From assembly GCA_038853715.1 (NCBI GenBank), contig JAWCJE010000017.1, positions 1 through 43,440 on the forward strand: a stretch of DNA of 43,440 nucleotides, written 5' to 3'. Below, piece after piece: positions 1 to 6,948 of this stretch (the stretch's first letter is position 1; every line of letters starts with the position of its first letter). The notes under the pieces were generated by a model. That model was not told where the DNA came from. It saw nothing but the letters and a program-made list of their open reading frames with translations, and searched no databases. This stretch comes from Candidatus Nezhaarchaeales archaeon. Lineage in GTDB: Archaea; Thermoproteota; Methanomethylicia; Nezhaarchaeales; JAWCJE01. A program made the translations under genes and the position numbers.

Positions 1-903
1 GCGGTTCTCCAGCATTAGCCAGAAGTAAGCTGCAAGCGCCTCATCTAGGGTGCCCAGCTCGATAAGGTCGATAACGCTGAAGGGCTCCTCGCGGAATCTT
101 CTTATACAGAAGGTACTCCCCTTGGGTGAAACCTCACGCTTAAACGTGGCGGCAACTCTATCCTTAGTAGGCAACATAGCGTCCAGTATTGGAAAGGCCG
201 TGGAAATGTGCTTCTGAGCTACATGGGTCAGTTTAATAAGAACGTTATCCAGCGTAGCTTCATTCACTATTCTAAGGTTTGTAGGCATGCTCTCATAGCA
301 GCGGTGCCAAACGTAGACAGGTATACCTATGCCGTTCACGGAGATATCCTCGATTGTCCTGTCATTCATTATTACGTCCAGGGGCCCATAACCAATAAGG
401 TCCCGCTTAAGATAATAGGCGATCCGCTGCCAAGAATCCTCACTTAGGTTTTTAGCGATCCTGTACTTTTTAATTAGCCTTCGGGCCTCAGCCTCTACGT
501 AGGCTTTAGCGTCAACGTCATCGCTTTTAGGAGGTTCAACCTCAAGGCTTAAAATGTCAATAAGCCTGTTGAGGATGTATTGCTCCTTGGGTGAAAGCTC
601 AACCTCTTCAATAAAGTAGGCTTTATCGCCCCCGAGGCTGGGAAGAGATGCAATAGTGACCTTCGCGTAAGGCCAATTAACGGGATAAGAATCTATAACT
701 TGGGCTTCAGGGGGTAACCTCTCAAGAACGGCTGTAGGAGCAGGTGCAGGACCCTCCCTACGCTTAAAAACCCCCTTTAAACCGCTAAACGGGAAACAAA
801 ACAACCTCTTCCCGGCTTTCTCAAGCCTTTCAGACTGCTTAGATCTTTTAAGCCGCTCTGCTTCCCCCTCGGAAGAATTTTCCAGAGCGGACAAATAACC
901 CAC
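1..903 (-). CDS. Type II/IV secretion (type IV pilus) assembly ATPase, N-terminal part, cut by window edge
   Basis: The minus strand is open from about 918 to the left edge, and the gene continues beyond the window. The 301 visible residues match the N-terminal half of archaeal GspE/PilB/TadA-type ATPases, which power pilus or archaellum assembly at the cytoplasmic membrane. Recognisable stretches are LIGYGPLDVIMND, then IEDISVNGIGIPVYV, then FCIRRFREEPFSVIDLI, then a helix LDEALAAYFWLMLENR. The Walker A and B motifs would lie outside the window. I chose GTG at 903 because it is the first start after the in-frame TAA and sits about 30 bases downstream of a TATA-like T-rich element near 928-938, so it may be leaderless. 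The pilin gene lies upstream in the same direction, but this gene has its own promoter element. The family call is firm; the choice of system (pilus, archaellum or adhesion) is inferred from the neighbouring pilin. Confidence 0.85.
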   Translation of the reverse strand, partial: MGYLSALENSSEGEAERLKRSKQSERLEKAGKRLFCFPFSGLKGVFKRREGPAPAPTAVLERLPPEAQVIDSYPVNWPYAKVTIASLPSLGGDKAYFIEEVELSPKEQYILNRLIDILSLEVEPPKSDDVDAKAYVEAEARRLIKKYRIAKNLSEDSWQRIAYYLKRDLIGYGPLDVIMNDRTIEDISVNGIGIPVYVWHRCYESMPTNLRIVNEATLDNVLIKLTHVAQKHISTAFPILDAMLPTKDRVAATFKREVSPKGSTFCIRRFREEPFSVIDLIELGTLDEALAAYFWLMLENR

Positions 904-934
904 CCATAATAAGGTTAAACAGGAAGGTAAATAA

Positions 935-976
935 AAAGATTATGCTTTAATATGCATAAGATATGCATAAGTATGC
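935..976 (-). promoter_or_regulatory. Upstream element copy A: four phased TATGC boxes ahead of the pilus ATPase
   Basis: TATGC boxes begin at 941, 951, 962 and 972, so spacing is 10, 11 and 10 bases, or one helical turn each. Two boxes extend to the palindrome TATGCATA (951-958 and 962-969). The element abuts the TATA-like region of the ATPase promoter (about 928-938) on its upstream side. It matches the element at 1507-1548 at 38 of 42 positions without gaps. The four differences are all C/T or G/A transitions. I infer a cooperative operator or activator site overlapping the TFB-recognition region. No regulator is identifiable from the window. Confidence 0.7.
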
Positions 977-982
977 TTAAGA

Positions 983-1450
983 TTACGGTAACACTATGGT
1001 CTTGGGATACTGATAGCCTGCAGCGGTTTGCAACATTAATTCGATAGTAATACCGGAGGTCGCATTACACGTCAAGAGGTCCGCGTTTGGATTTATACCA
1101 ACTCTTATTGTTTCCGTTTTCCCAGGAACTACCGAACGTGATGTCGGCCAGTATACGTATACAGCCTTTGTCGAATTATAAGGTACTCCGTTAATTAAAA
1201 GATTGGTTAACGTAGCTGGGGAGGATCCCGTGTTTTTAATGGTTAATGTGACGTTCCAGCCTCCATCGGAGGGGTTGCTGATGGCGTAGGCTGCCTGAAA
1301 CTCTATTTTTTCGTATCTTGTGAAAGTCCCTGATAGCCCTAACATCCAGTAGGCTACGGCGATACTCATAACGATGGCTACCGAGACAATGATTATCGTG
1401 GAGATTACTGGACTAACCGCTTTATGGTTCCTTCTAAGTCGATTCAACAA
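983..1450 (-). CDS. Archaeal type IV pilin / archaellin-like protein
   Basis: This is a class III signal-peptide protein, the structural subunit partner of the ATPase downstream. A short basic leader (NRLRRNHKA) is followed by VSPVIST and a 20-residue hydrophobic helix. That is the conserved N-terminus of the archaellin/type IV pilin N-terminal domain family. Cleavage by a PibD/EppA-type prepilin peptidase is expected just before VSP. The rest is a beta-rich, exported domain of about 110 residues with a typical TIKNTGSSPATLTNLLING segment. I prefer TTG at 1450 (or the adjacent TTG at 1447), since GGGTGGG lies just upstream. An ATG at 1540 would add 30 residues and run through the promoter element. 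The gene ends inside the promoter region of the ATPase. Whether it makes a pilus or an adhesion filament cannot be told. Confidence 0.85.
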   Translation of the reverse strand: MLNRLRRNHKAVSPVISTIIIVSVAIVMSIAVAYWMLGLSGTFTRYEKIEFQAAYAISNPSDGGWNVTLTIKNTGSSPATLTNLLINGVPYNSTKAVYVYWPTSRSVVPGKTETIRVGINPNADLLTCNATSGITIELMLQTAAGYQYPKTIVLP

Positions 1451-1506
1451 AATCCCACCCCCATAAGTCATTTTTAACCATAGTAAAACTGGAGGGGCAG
1501 ATATAT

Positions 1507-1548
1507 AAAGATTATGTTTTAATATGTATAAAATATGCATAAATATGC
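1507..1548 (-). promoter_or_regulatory. Upstream element copy B: four phased TATGY boxes ahead of the pilin
   Basis: TATG[CT] boxes begin at 1513, 1523, 1534 and 1544, again spaced 10, 11 and 10 bases. The element directly precedes the pilin TATA box (CTTTATATAT on the minus strand, 1501-1510). The expected transcription start is near 1475, shortly before the TTG start at 1450. The order, orientation and distance to the TATA region are the same as in copy A at 935-976. Two promoters that share only this block are probably controlled by one factor. Confidence 0.7.
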
Positions 1549-1685
1549 AAGCGTGATGGAAAATACCTTTAAAGCTTAGGTTTTACAACTCACGTGCAAC
1601 GCTATAGTTATAATATCCATTTACCCCTTCCGGTAATCGTCCCTCTCGTGAACCGCGTACGAACCTTACGTAAGTGTCTACAGCA

Positions 1686-1895
1686 TTAAAACGCGCCACT
1701 AGCCTCTAGGTAGCTGAGCTTAGCTGTAAGTCTTCTAATGTAATCCTCAGCGTTCAGCATCCTTAAGGCATAACGTTATGTTGCCGCCCTAATCAACGGC
1801 TTAACGATACCGCCTTTCAGGCTTAACGTCTCGGCAAATTCCTTCACGGACACTAGACCCCTAAGGAAGCCCAGAATAGTGCGTCCAGTACCTTA
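1686..1895 (-). pseudogene. Degraded small ORF, family not recognised
   Basis: On the minus strand a reading frame gives ILGFLRGLVSVKEFAETL, then LSLKGGIVKPLIRAAT, an in-frame TAA, then RYALRMLNAEDYIRRL and TAKLSYLEASGAF before a stop at 1686. The pieces look like helical coding sequence with the codon preference of neighbouring genes. There is no usable start, one internal stop, and the upstream end breaks into other frames. I cannot name the family. It could be the tail of a degraded mobile-element or regulator gene, given the tRNA remnant about 95 bases away. The remaining bases from 1551 to 2111 show no intact gene. Confidence 0.35.
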
Positions 1896-1989
1896 CGCGT
1901 CTTCTTCTACAATCTTAGACTTCGTTCTTCACCTCGGCACCTGAAGGATGGAGCCGCGGGAATTTAAAGGAGGGAAAATAAGCGAGTAG

Positions 1990-2029
1990 CGGGCTCAGCG
2001 GGATTTGAACCTGTAACTGCCCGGTTTAC
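1990..2029 (-). pseudogene. tRNA 3'-half remnant (positions 34-73)
   Basis: The 40 bases on the minus strand fit tRNA positions 34 to 73 exactly: anticodon-like GTA, AA, stem CCGGG, variable loop CAGTT, T-arm ACAGG-TTCAAAT-CCCGC, acceptor TGAGCCC, then G. The matching 5' half is missing upstream: no GGGCTCA acceptor strand and no CCCGG anticodon stem. The T stem has two A-C mismatches, as expected after G-to-A decay of a once perfect GCGGG/CCCGC stem. A pseudo-tRNA or an integration scar is most likely. A trans-spliced 3' half is possible but less likely because of the mismatches. Confidence 0.4.
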
Positions 2030-2111
2030 GGTATTTAGTACATTATGAATAACCTTACTTAGCTTAACATAGTAGCATCTAAGGGGAATACTTTAAGATG
2101 AGGACGCGTAG

Positions 2112-3245
2112 TTACTGCTTCCTCCTCCATCCGTATCTCTCGGTGTCGTAGAATGGCCACTTAACCACTTCGGCTTTAAGTGTCCTTCCCCTTACGTTAA
2201 CCTCGAGCATACTTCCCTCCTCAGCGTAGCTAGGAAGGACGTAGCCCATGGCGATGCCCCGCTTTAAAAGCGGTGAGTAAGTACCACTAGTTACTACGCC
2301 GATCCTACACCCATCCTTTAAGATTTCACATCCATCCCTAGGAATACCTGGCTCAACCATTTTCAACCCTATACGTACCTTGGATAAGCCGCGCCTTCTC
2401 TGTTCTATTAGCGCTTCACGACCTATGAAGGAGGCCTTATCAAGCTTAACGGTGAAGTCCAACCTAGCCTCGTACGGAGTGGTATCCTCATTTAAATCGT
2501 GATCGTAGAGGCACATCCCGGCCTCTAAGCGAAGCGTATTACGCGCACCGAGCCCGCAGGGCTTCATCCCTTCATCCCTCCCGGCTTCAAGTAGCTTCCT
2601 CCAGAAGCTAATGGCGGGCTCCGGGCTCGATAGGGGGATTCCCCATAGCATTAACTCGAAGCCATCCTCACCCGTATAACCGCTTCTAGCTATTAACGCT
2701 TTAAGCCCTGCGATTTCAATCCAGCTTACGTGGTAGCGTTTAACTAGGCCTAGATCGAAGCTAGTTAGCTTTTGTAGTACTTCTTGCGCCTTAGGGCCTT
2801 GAACCGCTAGCATGGGGACCTCGTCTGAGACGTCTTCAACCTTAACGTTAAATCCTTTAGCCTGTTCAGCTAACCACCCGTAATCCTTAGCCCTATTACT
2901 AGCGTTATAAACGACTAAGTACTGATGGGGGCTTAACCTGTAAACCGTTAAATCATCCTTAATACCGCCCCTCTGGTTGCACATAACCGTGTAATGTCCC
3001 TGAAGCACGTTTAACTCGGACGGCGCCCTCGTAGTTACATGGTCGAGGAACTCCGCGGCCTCCGGACCCGTTACCAACGACCTACCCATATGGGTTACGT
3101 CGAAAACCCCTACGGCTTCGCGGACGGCCATATGCTCCATTACTATGCCTTCAAACCATAGGGGCATTTCGAACCCGGCGTACTCAACGAGGCGGCCGTA
3201 CTCCTTATGAAAGGGATATAAATGCGTCCTCCTCAAGCCCGACAC
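2112..3245 (-). CDS. gcvT: Aminomethyltransferase (glycine cleavage system T protein)
   Basis: The T protein takes the aminomethyl group from lipoylated H protein and makes methylenetetrahydrofolate (or the archaeal equivalent) plus ammonia. At 377 residues it has the usual family length. It shows the N-terminal RTHLYPFH region, GGIKDD at residues 93-98 containing the conserved catalytic aspartate, and SGYTGEDGFE near residue 190. The C-terminal barrel carries GIAMGYVLP. The start is GTG at 3245; a TTG three codons in is an alternative. The glycine cleavage P, H and L proteins are not in the window, so the gene is isolated. It is divergent from the alanine dehydrogenase-like gene about 100 bases away. 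The family is secure; a paralogous one-carbon role is possible. Confidence 0.9.
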   Translation of the reverse strand: MSGLRRTHLYPFHKEYGRLVEYAGFEMPLWFEGIVMEHMAVREAVGVFDVTHMGRSLVTGPEAAEFLDHVTTRAPSELNVLQGHYTVMCNQRGGIKDDLTVYRLSPHQYLVVYNASNRAKDYGWLAEQAKGFNVKVEDVSDEVPMLAVQGPKAQEVLQKLTSFDLGLVKRYHVSWIEIAGLKALIARSGYTGEDGFELMLWGIPLSSPEPAISFWRKLLEAGRDEGMKPCGLGARNTLRLEAGMCLYDHDLNEDTTPYEARLDFTVKLDKASFIGREALIEQRRRGLSKVRIGLKMVEPGIPRDGCEILKDGCRIGVVTSGTYSPLLKRGIAMGYVLPSYAEEGSMLEVNVRGRTLKAEVVKWPFYDTERYGWRRKQ

Positions 3246-3345
3246 TAAAATACACCGATAGAAACCGTAGGATACTGGCCTTTGAGGTTTACGCTTTGGG
3301 AAACGTTAAATAAAAGTCGCCCCTCAACATCCTTGAGGCTTCTAT

Positions 3346-4347
3346 ATGCGTGAAACCTTAATCCTAACTAGGAAGGACGTGGAAGCCCTACTCGACATGA
3401 AGGAAGCCATAGGGGCTGTGGAGCTAGCGTTTAAGGAGAAAGGCCTTGGAAGGGCTCAAATGCCAGCTAAAATATACTTATTCTACGAGAAGTATGGTGG
3501 CGATCTTAGAAGTATGCCATCTTACTTGGAAAACCTAGACGTTTCAGCAGTTAAAGTCGTAAACGTCCACCCTCAAAACCCGGAAAAGTATGGTTTACCA
3601 ACCGTTATGGCAGTATTAATACTCATAGAGCCAGCTACAGGTTTCCCGCTTACCATCATGGACGCTACGTACTTAACCGATATGCGGACCGGGGCGGCGG
3701 GCGCCGTAGCTGCTAAGTACCTAGCTAGAAGGGACGTTAAAACAGTAGCCTTAATAGGTTCAGGTAGACAAGCCCGAACCCAGCTACTAGGTCTAGTTAC
3801 GCTTTACGGAGGCTTAGAATCCGTTAAAGTCTATAGTATAAGTAAGGAGTCACGCGAAGCGTTCGTAGATGAGGCCATTAAGAAATACCCGAGCGTTAAG
3901 GAGATACGGGCCGTGGGAACAGCTGAGGAAGCGGTTAGAGGCGCTGACATAGTGGTAACTGCTACCCCTTCGAGGAGCCCTATCGTAATGAGCAACTGGA
4001 TTAAGGAAGGCGTACATATTAACGCGATAGGAGCCGACGCACCCGGTAAGGAGGAACTGGATCCGGCGATACTAAAGAGGGCGAAAATAGTCGTAGATGA
4101 TTGGGAGCAGGCATCCCATAGCGGTGAGATAAACGTACCCCTCTCGAAGGGCTTATTAACGAAGCAGGACGTATACGGCGAAATAGGGCAGGTTGTGGCG
4201 GGCTTAAAGCCCGGTAGAACCTCTAACGAGGAGATAACCGTCTTCTGTTCAACAGGTTTAGCCGTACAGGACGCGGTAACCGCTAAGCTAGTTTATGATA
4301 AGGCTAAAAGCAGAAACCTAGGGGTTTGGATGCAGTTAGTCCTTTAA
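3346..4347 (+). CDS. Ornithine cyclodeaminase / mu-crystallin family (archaeal alanine dehydrogenase type)
   Basis: This is an NAD(P)-dependent enzyme of 333 residues, the normal family size. The substrate half has VKVVNVHPQNP near residues 69-79 with a conserved lysine, and TDMRTGAAGA at 111-120. The Rossmann half begins VALIGSGRQAR (134-144). In archaea this family includes alanine dehydrogenase and ornithine cyclodeaminase, with other members acting on other amino or imino acids. Sequence alone does not fix the substrate. The start is ATG at 3346. A perfect hairpin follows the stop, then the BtpA-family gene in the same direction. Confidence 0.85.
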   Translation: MRETLILTRKDVEALLDMKEAIGAVELAFKEKGLGRAQMPAKIYLFYEKYGGDLRSMPSYLENLDVSAVKVVNVHPQNPEKYGLPTVMAVLILIEPATGFPLTIMDATYLTDMRTGAAGAVAAKYLARRDVKTVALIGSGRQARTQLLGLVTLYGGLESVKVYSISKESREAFVDEAIKKYPSVKEIRAVGTAEEAVRGADIVVTATPSRSPIVMSNWIKEGVHINAIGADAPGKEELDPAILKRAKIVVDDWEQASHSGEINVPLSKGLLTKQDVYGEIGQVVAGLKPGRTSNEEITVFCSTGLAVQDAVTAKLVYDKAKSRNLGVWMQLVL

Positions 4348-4348
4348 C

Positions 4349-4378
4349 CCTCGCTTAATGTTAACGCATTAAGCGAGG
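4349..4378 (+). terminator. Perfect 12-bp hairpin just after the alanine dehydrogenase-like gene
   Basis: CCTCGCTTAATG (4349-4360) and CATTAAGCGAGG (4367-4378) pair without mismatch around the loop TTAACG. The hairpin starts two bases after the stop codon, and CTTTATAC follows. Archaeal termination normally depends on T-runs rather than hairpins. It may therefore act as an RNA-stability end, a processing site or a protein-binding palindrome. Confidence 0.45.
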
Positions 4379-4414
4379 CTTTATACTACGGTCAGTTGGA
4401 GCGAAGAGAGTCAA

Positions 4415-5245
4415 GTGGCGGGGCTCATGAACGAACTATTTAAATCCTGGAAGCCCGTCATCGGCGTAGTACACTTACAACCACTACCTGGGGCTCCACG
4501 TTACCAGCCTCCCTTCGTAACGGTCGTAGAGCGGGCTTTAAGAGACGCTAAAACGTACGAGGAAGGCGGCGTTAACGCTATCATACTCGAGAACTTCGGC
4601 GACGCCCCCTACCACCCGGATCGAGTTGGACCTGAAACGGTAGCGGCCATGACCTATGTGGCTTCAAGAGTTAAAGAAGCAGTTAACATACCCATCGGGA
4701 TCAACGTGTTAAGGAACGATGCCTTATCCGCTTTAGCCATTGCCTATGTTGTAGGCGCCTCCTTCATAAGGGTTAACGTCCTCTCCGGGGCGACTATAAC
4801 AGATCAAGGGATCATAACTTCGAAGGCCCACCACCTATTACGCTATAGGAGGTTCCTTGAAGCTTCGGGCGTAAAGGTATTCGCGGACATAAACGTTAAA
4901 CACTCCGTTCAACTACTTCAAAGGCCCTTAGAACTCGTAGCCGAAGAACTCGTGCAGAGGGAGTTAGCCGACGCAGTAATAGTTACCGGCGAGACCACGG
5001 GTAGAGCACCAGGCTTAGAGCAGGTTAAAGCCGTTAAAAAGGTCCTTCCGAATACGCCCGTTCTTGTTGGAAGCGGGGTTAACGAGGAGAACGTACAGGA
5101 GTACCTAAAGCTTTGCGATGGCGTAATAGTCGGCACCAGCTTAAAGACTGGCGGTGCTACAGAGAATCCCGTCGACCTCGCGAAGGTTAAAGCCCTAATA
5201 GCAAAGGCGAACCCCTTAACAAAGCTATCTACTCGTAGATCTTAA
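4415..5245 (+). CDS. BtpA/SgcQ family TIM-barrel protein
   Basis: The 276 residues match the BtpA family, named for a cyanobacterial photosystem I biogenesis factor. In archaea its function is unknown and it cannot relate to photosystems. Key stretches are VIGVVHLQPLPGAPRY near the N-terminus, NAIILENFGDAPY (about 55-67), FADINVKHS in the middle, and LVGSGVNEENVQEYL then DGVIVGTSLKTGG near the end. The last two resemble the phosphate-binding end of a TIM barrel. The start is GTG at 4415 or ATG at 4427. It is convergent with the HEPN gene at 5278. Confidence 0.85.
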   Translation: MAGLMNELFKSWKPVIGVVHLQPLPGAPRYQPPFVTVVERALRDAKTYEEGGVNAIILENFGDAPYHPDRVGPETVAAMTYVASRVKEAVNIPIGINVLRNDALSALAIAYVVGASFIRVNVLSGATITDQGIITSKAHHLLRYRRFLEASGVKVFADINVKHSVQLLQRPLELVAEELVQRELADAVIVTGETTGRAPGLEQVKAVKKVLPNTPVLVGSGVNEENVQEYLKLCDGVIVGTSLKTGGATENPVDLAKVKALIAKANPLTKLSTRRS

Positions 5246-5277
5246 TAACCTCGTAGCGCTAGGCCCGATTAAAAGAG

Positions 5278-5712
5278 TTAAGGGAGCGATTCAATCAGCG
5301 GTTTAAGAGTAGCGTCTATGACGTCTACGTAGCTTTGAACCTTTACGTGAATTTCTTCGGCGTACTTCATAGTGAAGGCTTTACCCGCAGGTATCCCCTC
5401 CCTCTCGTATCCGTAGAAAGCCGGACCTCTAATGGAGGCTAGCTCGGAAACTAGAATCGCTAGCTCCTCGGCCCTCCCGCTGATGTTAGTCGGCAGCTTA
5501 TCCTTATGCCTTAAGAGGGCGTCGCTAACGTCATGGGCGCGCGGATACTCTATGGCCAGCGCCCTAAGGAGGGCTTTAACGGCGAGCTCAAGGGCTTCCT
5601 GCGAACGGCGTATAACCGCTGGCGCATCATTATCCGCGAGCGCCAACCTAGCTTCGTTTAAGCACCGCTTAGCCCTCAATAGGTAGTCGCGTGCCATCTC
5701 TACGTTAATCAA
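5278..5712 (-). CDS. HEPN domain protein, partner of the MNT nucleotidyltransferase
   Basis: This 144-residue, all-helical protein is of the HEPN class often paired with minimal nucleotidyltransferases. The N-terminal helix reads MARDYLLRAKRCLNEARLAL, followed by an EALELAVKALLRAL helix, a YPRAHDVSDALL segment and the IRGPAFYGYE element typical of these HEPN proteins. HEPN proteins in such pairs are usually RNases or act as the toxin, and the MNT partner neutralises them by nucleotide transfer. Its ATG overlaps the stop of the MNT gene by four bases, so the two are translationally coupled. Assignment as a HEPN/MNT toxin-antitoxin pair rests on this order; activity is not shown by sequence. 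Confidence 0.85.
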   Translation of the reverse strand: MINVEMARDYLLRAKRCLNEARLALADNDAPAVIRRSQEALELAVKALLRALAIEYPRAHDVSDALLRHKDKLPTNISGRAEELAILVSELASIRGPAFYGYEREGIPAGKAFTMKYAEEIHVKVQSYVDVIDATLKPLIESLP

Positions 5713-6239
5713 ACCTCCAATACCTCACCGAACCTAATGTCGGGCTTAAGCATCCAGTACCATCCATGCCTACCTCTAACCCTTTTAGCGCCTAGCTCCT
5801 TAAGCCTTTGCTTAAGCTTAGAGAGCTCACCCTCCAAGAAGCCACCCTTATCGTAAATGGTAACGCCCTCCTCAGCTACGTCTAGGAGTATCGGAGGATG
5901 CCTCATGACCTCGTTCGGGGTTAGTATTACCTCGGAGACTAGTATCGGTAGCCCCCTCGAGGATAACTCCTTATAAGCTTCACTGCCTTTAAGCCTACGT
6001 TTAACCTCGGCAGCCTCCCTAAGCCTCGAACCTATATCCTCCTGTAGCCCCTCAATAACGACCAAGAGGTCAACATCGCTACCCTCGCCAGCCTCACCCC
6101 TAACCACACTACCGAAAACCGAGAGCGATACCAACCGATCTCCATATCGATCTTTTAAAATCTCCAAGTACTCATTAATGAGCGGAATGTAATCGTTAAG
6201 ACCAAACAAGCCTCTCCCTAAACCCATACAGGGTTGCAA
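5709..6239 (-). CDS. MNT-type nucleotidyltransferase (HEPN/MNT toxin-antitoxin)
   Basis: This is a minimal nucleotidyltransferase of 176 residues with the polymerase-beta-fold signature GSVVRGEAGEGSDVD: Gly43-Ser44, then Asp55 and Asp57, which bind metal. A C-terminal GWYWMLKPDIRFGEVLEV tail is shared with archaeal MNT proteins that precede HEPN genes. It probably adds nucleotides to its HEPN partner. A TATA-like GATATATTGG lies just upstream on the minus strand, near 6240-6250. The start is uncertain: ATG at 6239, ATG at 6227, or a TTG near 6209 directly behind GGGAGAGG. The same tail survives in a decayed copy near 10748-10957. Confidence 0.85.
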   Translation of the reverse strand: MQPCMGLGRGLFGLNDYIPLINEYLEILKDRYGDRLVSLSVFGSVVRGEAGEGSDVDLLVVIEGLQEDIGSRLREAAEVKRRLKGSEAYKELSSRGLPILVSEVILTPNEVMRHPPILLDVAEEGVTIYDKGGFLEGELSKLKQRLKELGAKRVRGRHGWYWMLKPDIRFGEVLEV

Positions 6240-6466
6240 CCAATATATCTTTACCCTCCCTTAAAGCCTCCAAAACCGATGTCGCGTTTCTACCGATAAT
6301 TGCTTTAAACGGCGTCTTCGAAGTAGGAAGGCCGCATCGCGGAAAACGAGGACCGAGGCCTTCAACGAGCCCACGTATAAACTGGGTAGACAAAGCCCTT
6401 CGAGAACCGAATGCTGATCGAGAGAGGCATCGTTATGCTCCACCGCTTTCAACCAAGTTATTAATG

Positions 6467-6476
6467 GTTTATATAA
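6467..6476 (+). promoter_or_regulatory. TATA box for the coiled-coil membrane protein
   Basis: TTTATATAAG lies at 6467-6476, inside what would be the first codons if translation began at ATG 6464. Transcription should start about 25 bases downstream, near 6496. This excludes the ATG and points to TTG 6509. Confidence 0.55.
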
Positions 6477-6508
6477 GTAGGGAGAGCTTAATAGTTGGTG
6501 TCGAGGGT

Positions 6509-6853
6509 TTGTGGGATTACATCTTAGGTGGCGCTACGGTTTTCGGCGCTATCGTAGCCCTCGCGGCCTGGTACAACGGTAGGATGACTAGGAGGTTTCT
6601 AGCCGAACTGATCGTTAAAGAGGGGGAAGCGACTAGGGAGTTAATAGCCAAGATGGATGAACACTTAACCAAGATGGATGAAAGGTTCGCTAAGATGGAT
6701 GAAAGATTTGCCAAGATGGATGAAAGGTTCGCTAAGATGGATGAGAGGTTCGAAGCGCTACTTAAATCCTTGGAGGCGTATGCTAAAGCGAGCTTAACTC
6801 AGCATGCGGAGATCCTTCAAGCGGTTAAGGGGGGTAAGACTTCTAACCCGTAG
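6509..6853 (+). CDS. Small membrane-anchored coiled-coil protein with heptad tandem repeats
   Basis: From TTG 6509 (behind GTCGAGG) the protein has 114 residues. A single hydrophobic segment (ILGGATVFGAIVALAAWY) is followed by a basic stretch and then a long coiled coil. The core of the coil is five consecutive heptads: KMDEHLT, KMDERFA three times, then KMDERFE. It ends in an amphipathic helix with EALLKSLEAYAKASL. The layout suggests an inner-membrane anchor with a cytoplasmic oligomerising rod. Function is unknown. It faces away from the HEPN/MNT pair. Similar coiled-coil genes occur at the right end of the window (42832-43440). The DNA repeats mean length is likely to vary between strains. 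Confidence 0.7.
   Translation: MWDYILGGATVFGAIVALAAWYNGRMTRRFLAELIVKEGEATRELIAKMDEHLTKMDERFAKMDERFAKMDERFAKMDERFEALLKSLEAYAKASLTQHAEILQAVKGGKTSNP
6650..6754 (+). repeat. Five tandem 21-bp coding repeats
   Basis: Units begin at 6650, 6671, 6692, 6713 and 6734, each opening with AAGATGGATGA. Units 2 and 4 are identical. Each unit encodes one KMDERFA-type heptad, so gain or loss of a unit keeps both the reading frame and the coiled-coil register. Confidence 0.9.
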
Positions 6854-6948
6854 AGCCATCAGGCTTTGCGGTATAAGCCCGTTCCTTAAAGCGTGACCCG
6901 TAATTTTATAGGTGGTTATTGGCTTTAACCGGTTAGCGAGGTATCGCT

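Noticed and set aside
208-447. 79-codon plus-strand frame
   Set aside because: It is antisense to the pilus ATPase, whose minus-strand frame carries clear family motifs.
1451-1540. ATG 1540 as the pilin start
   Set aside because: It would place the start inside the operator and add 30 residues ahead of a normal prepilin leader.
6196-6452. Two overlapping minus-strand frames of about 64 codons upstream of the MNT gene
   Set aside because: No family motif, no ribosome-binding site, and they overlap each other and the MNT promoter.
6650-6754. Possible CRISPR-like repeats
   Set aside because: Units are contiguous 21-bp coding heptads with no spacers.
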